NCBI GenBank assembly: GCA_003387805.1
Contig: QGSR01000016.1
Span: 1 to 14,544 of the forward strand
Reading direction: 5' to 3'
Origin: Bacillota bacterium
Lineage (GTDB): Bacteria > Bacillota > Limnochordia > Limnochordales > ZCTH02-B6
Length of the DNA: 14,544 nt
Within the stretch, counting starts at the first letter, position 1. The number at the start of each line of letters is the position of its first letter. The notes beneath the pieces were generated by a model. It saw only the letters and a list, made by a program, of their open reading frames with translations. It made no database searches and had not been told where the DNA came from. Of this stretch, positions 13,797-14,544 are shown in pieces. The position numbers and the translations under genes are program-made.

Positions 13797-14544
13797 TCCC
13801 CCGCGCCCGGCGCCCGGCGCCGGCTCCCAGCCGTCGGCCGCCCACCGCCGCTACCTGCGCCGGCGCCGGCTCCGGTCGGTGCTCGTCGCCGCGACCCAGC
13901 TCGTGCTGCTCGTGGGCATCGTGGCCGGCTGGGAGTGGGCCGCCCGGACGGGCCGCCTCAATCCGTTCATTTTCAGCATGCCCAGCCGCATCTGGGAAAC
14001 GACGGCCCGCATGACGACCCAGGGCGACTTGCTGGTGCACCTGGGCGCCACGGTGTCCCGTACGCTGCTCGGCTTCGGCCTGGCTACGCTCATGGGCGTG
14101 GCCTTCGCCTCGCTGTTGTGGTGGTTTCCGTTCTTGGCCAGGGTTCTGGATCCGTATCTGGTTGTACTTAACAGCGTACCGAAGGTTTCCCTGGGGCCTT
14201 TGTTCATCGTCTGGATCGGCATGAACGTCCGGTCCGTGCTGGCCATGACGGTGGCCATCTCCATCGTGGTCACCATCGTCATCCTGCACACCGCCTTTCG
14301 GGAGACGGACCCGAACAAAATTCTGCTGCTGCGGTCTTTCGGCGCCAGCCGCCGGCAAGTGTTCAGCAAAGTGGTGTTTCCCTCGGCGGTGCCCACGCTC
14401 ATCGGCGCGGTCAAAGTCAACATCGGGCTGGCGTGGGTGGGCACCGTCATGGGCGAGTTTCTCGTGTCGGGCACGGGGCTCGGGTATTTGATCATCTACG
14501 GCGGGCGACGGGTTCACATTACGCAGGCGGTCAGCAGCATCTTG
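13783..14544 (+). CDS. ABC importer permease, SsuC/TauC-like (partial, 3' end missing)
   Basis: The frame is open from ATG 13783 to the window end, giving 254 residues without a stop, close to full length for the family (about 250-275). A Pro/Arg-rich cytoplasmic N-terminus (1-31) precedes the first membrane segment (about 32-52). Further hydrophobic segments lie at about 92-114, 124-146, 151-171 and 208-225. The EAA-type coupling loop is at 183-202 (LRSFGASRRQVFSKVVFPSA), with the conserved Gly188 expected to contact the ATPase. The start has GGAGGG seven bases upstream and overlaps the ATPase gene end by 14 bases, indicating coupled translation. Together with the two upstream genes it makes a complete importer. 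Confidence 0.93.
   Translation, partial: MSTSDPPRPAPGAGSQPSAAHRRYLRRRRLRSVLVAATQLVLLVGIVAGWEWAARTGRLNPFIFSMPSRIWETTARMTTQGDLLVHLGATVSRTLLGFGLATLMGVAFASLLWWFPFLARVLDPYLVVLNSVPKVSLGPLFIVWIGMNVRSVLAMTVAISIVVTIVILHTAFRETDPNKILLLRSFGASRRQVFSKVVFPSAVPTLIGAVKVNIGLAWVGTVMGEFLVSGTGLGYLIIYGGRRVHITQAVSSIL

Noticed and set aside
12978..13835. GC-rich GGCGCCGGCTC-like string after the binding-protein gene and again in the permease N-terminus
   Set aside because: Similar GGCGCC/GCCGGC strings occur in most gaps of this GC-rich window. They look compositional and not like a dispersed repeat.
1..14544. CRISPR array, defence island, toxin-antitoxin pair, prophage or biosynthetic cluster
   Set aside because: All gaps are short and accounted for, and every sizeable frame with recognisable motifs is housekeeping, metabolic or transport in nature.

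Overview
The window is GC-rich, with G or C in most third codon positions. It looks like chromosomal DNA from a high-GC Firmicutes-type (Bacillota) bacterium, possibly a thermophilic or compost lineage such as Limnochordia or Symbiobacterium-like clostridia. The reasons are strong GGAGG-type ribosome binding sites, frequent TTG and GTG starts, an S-layer-homology (SLH) protein, the polA-mutM-coaE gene order, and a tRNA with encoded CCA. The taxonomic placement is inference. Coding density is high, there is no gene-free stretch above about 210 bases, and I see no phage, insertion sequence, CRISPR array or biosynthetic cluster.

Left part (1-6651). A truncated gene for a secreted SLH-domain protein runs leftward off the window. 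Diverging from it is a five-gene, same-strand run: polA (DNA polymerase I), mutM (8-oxoguanine glycosylase), coaE (last step of CoA synthesis), a membrane-anchored lytic transglycosylase, and a nicotinate phosphoribosyltransferase. The first three genes overlap. The run therefore combines DNA repair synthesis with CoA and NAD cofactor supply and wall remodelling. An extended -10 promoter lies just before polA.

Middle (6652-11652). A 114-base gap carries a possible promoter and a near-palindromic motif present twice. It precedes the two ATPase genes of an oligopeptide/dipeptide ABC importer (dppD, dppF), which have no permease or binding-protein genes beside them here. A strong intrinsic terminator follows. 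A metal-dependent amidohydrolase gene points leftward towards this terminator. Divergent from it are an aldo/keto reductase gene, with a hairpin-rich leader, and a NUDIX hydrolase gene.

Right part (11653-14544). A 17-bp hairpin acts as a terminator between the NUDIX gene and a leftward tRNA-Leu(GAG), whose near-consensus promoter is visible. Rightward from there is a nitrate/sulfonate/thiamine-precursor type ABC importer: an NMT1-like binding protein, an ATPase and a permease cut by the window end.

Most of the window is conventional housekeeping and transport. I did not find a convincing undescribed system. The items worth a second look are mainly non-coding: the repeated motif before dppD, the structured leaders before the aldo/keto reductase and NUDIX genes, and the inverted repeat before the binding-protein gene. 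The apparent lack of a lipid anchor on the binding protein is also notable.
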